From a bacterium (GTDB lineage: Bacteria; Bacteroidota; Bacteroidia; Cytophagales; Thermonemataceae): a stretch of DNA of 13,266 nt. Positions within the stretch are counted from its first letter, which is position 1; every line of letters starts with the position of its first letter. The stretch is taken from assembly GCA_025362415.1 (NCBI GenBank), contig JANYGM010000438.1, positions 1-13,266 on the forward strand, written 5' to 3'. Below the pieces are notes generated by a model. It was not told the DNA's origin. It was given only the letters and a program-made list of their open reading frames with translations, and searched no databases. Below are positions 13,208 through 13,266 of this stretch, piece after piece. The translations under genes and the position numbers were made by a program.

Positions 13208-13266
13208 AGTTAATAATGTCTTTATCTAAAATAAATATGGGTGACATTTTTGAGAAAACATAATTC

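Noticed and set aside
13208..13266. Start of a further gene at the right edge
   Set aside because: The remaining 59 bases are too short and show no convincing start, signal or motif.

Overview
The window is AT-rich and looks like chromosomal DNA from a Bacteroidota bacterium, probably a gliding, Cytophagales-type organism. The evidence is a PorP/SprF-type type IX secretion protein at the left edge, -7 promoter boxes of the Bacteroidota form TAnnTTTG, no obvious Shine-Dalgarno sequences, and signal peptides ending in ..AQ. Genus is not determined. No rRNA, tRNA, CRISPR array, insertion sequence or replication origin was seen.

Layout. (1) 1-872, minus: PorP/SprF-family outer-membrane protein, cut by the left edge. 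(2) 873-1392: a 520-base divergent gap with a heptamer array, a cluster of REP-like hairpins whose stems covary, and the promoter of the next gene. (3) 1393-3816, plus: a Prc/Tsp-type carboxy-terminal processing protease and an 86-residue unknown protein, closed by a bidirectional terminator. (4) 3874-4821, minus: a PLP enzyme of the ACC deaminase/D-cysteine desulfhydrase family carrying an in-frame G-rich repeat. (5) 4939-6096, minus: acyl-CoA dehydrogenase, divergent from (6) 6291-9383, plus: a 1030-residue cytoplasmic hybrid histidine kinase (three PAS, HisKA, HATPase, receiver, Hpt) carrying a 75-bp palindromic element in frame. (7) 9380-9893, minus: two small overlapping unknown genes, arranged somewhat like a toxin-antitoxin pair. 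(8) 10015-12152, plus: a putative PD-(D/E)XK nuclease-like protein, an unknown 147-residue protein and a degenerate nucleotidyltransferase-like protein, each followed within a few bases by a heptamer array. (9) 12261-13207, plus: two small exported proteins, the second with a PepSY-like fold.

The genes do not form one pathway. The left and middle parts are ordinary cell-envelope, metabolic and signalling genes. The right part (9380-12190) reads as an accessory patch of poorly characterised small genes. The most unusual content is repetitive: five heptamer arrays with a shared lead-X-V-X-X layout, four of them abutting stop codons; a REP-like cluster with compensatory stem changes; and two GC-rich palindromic or tandem elements read through as protein inside otherwise intact genes.
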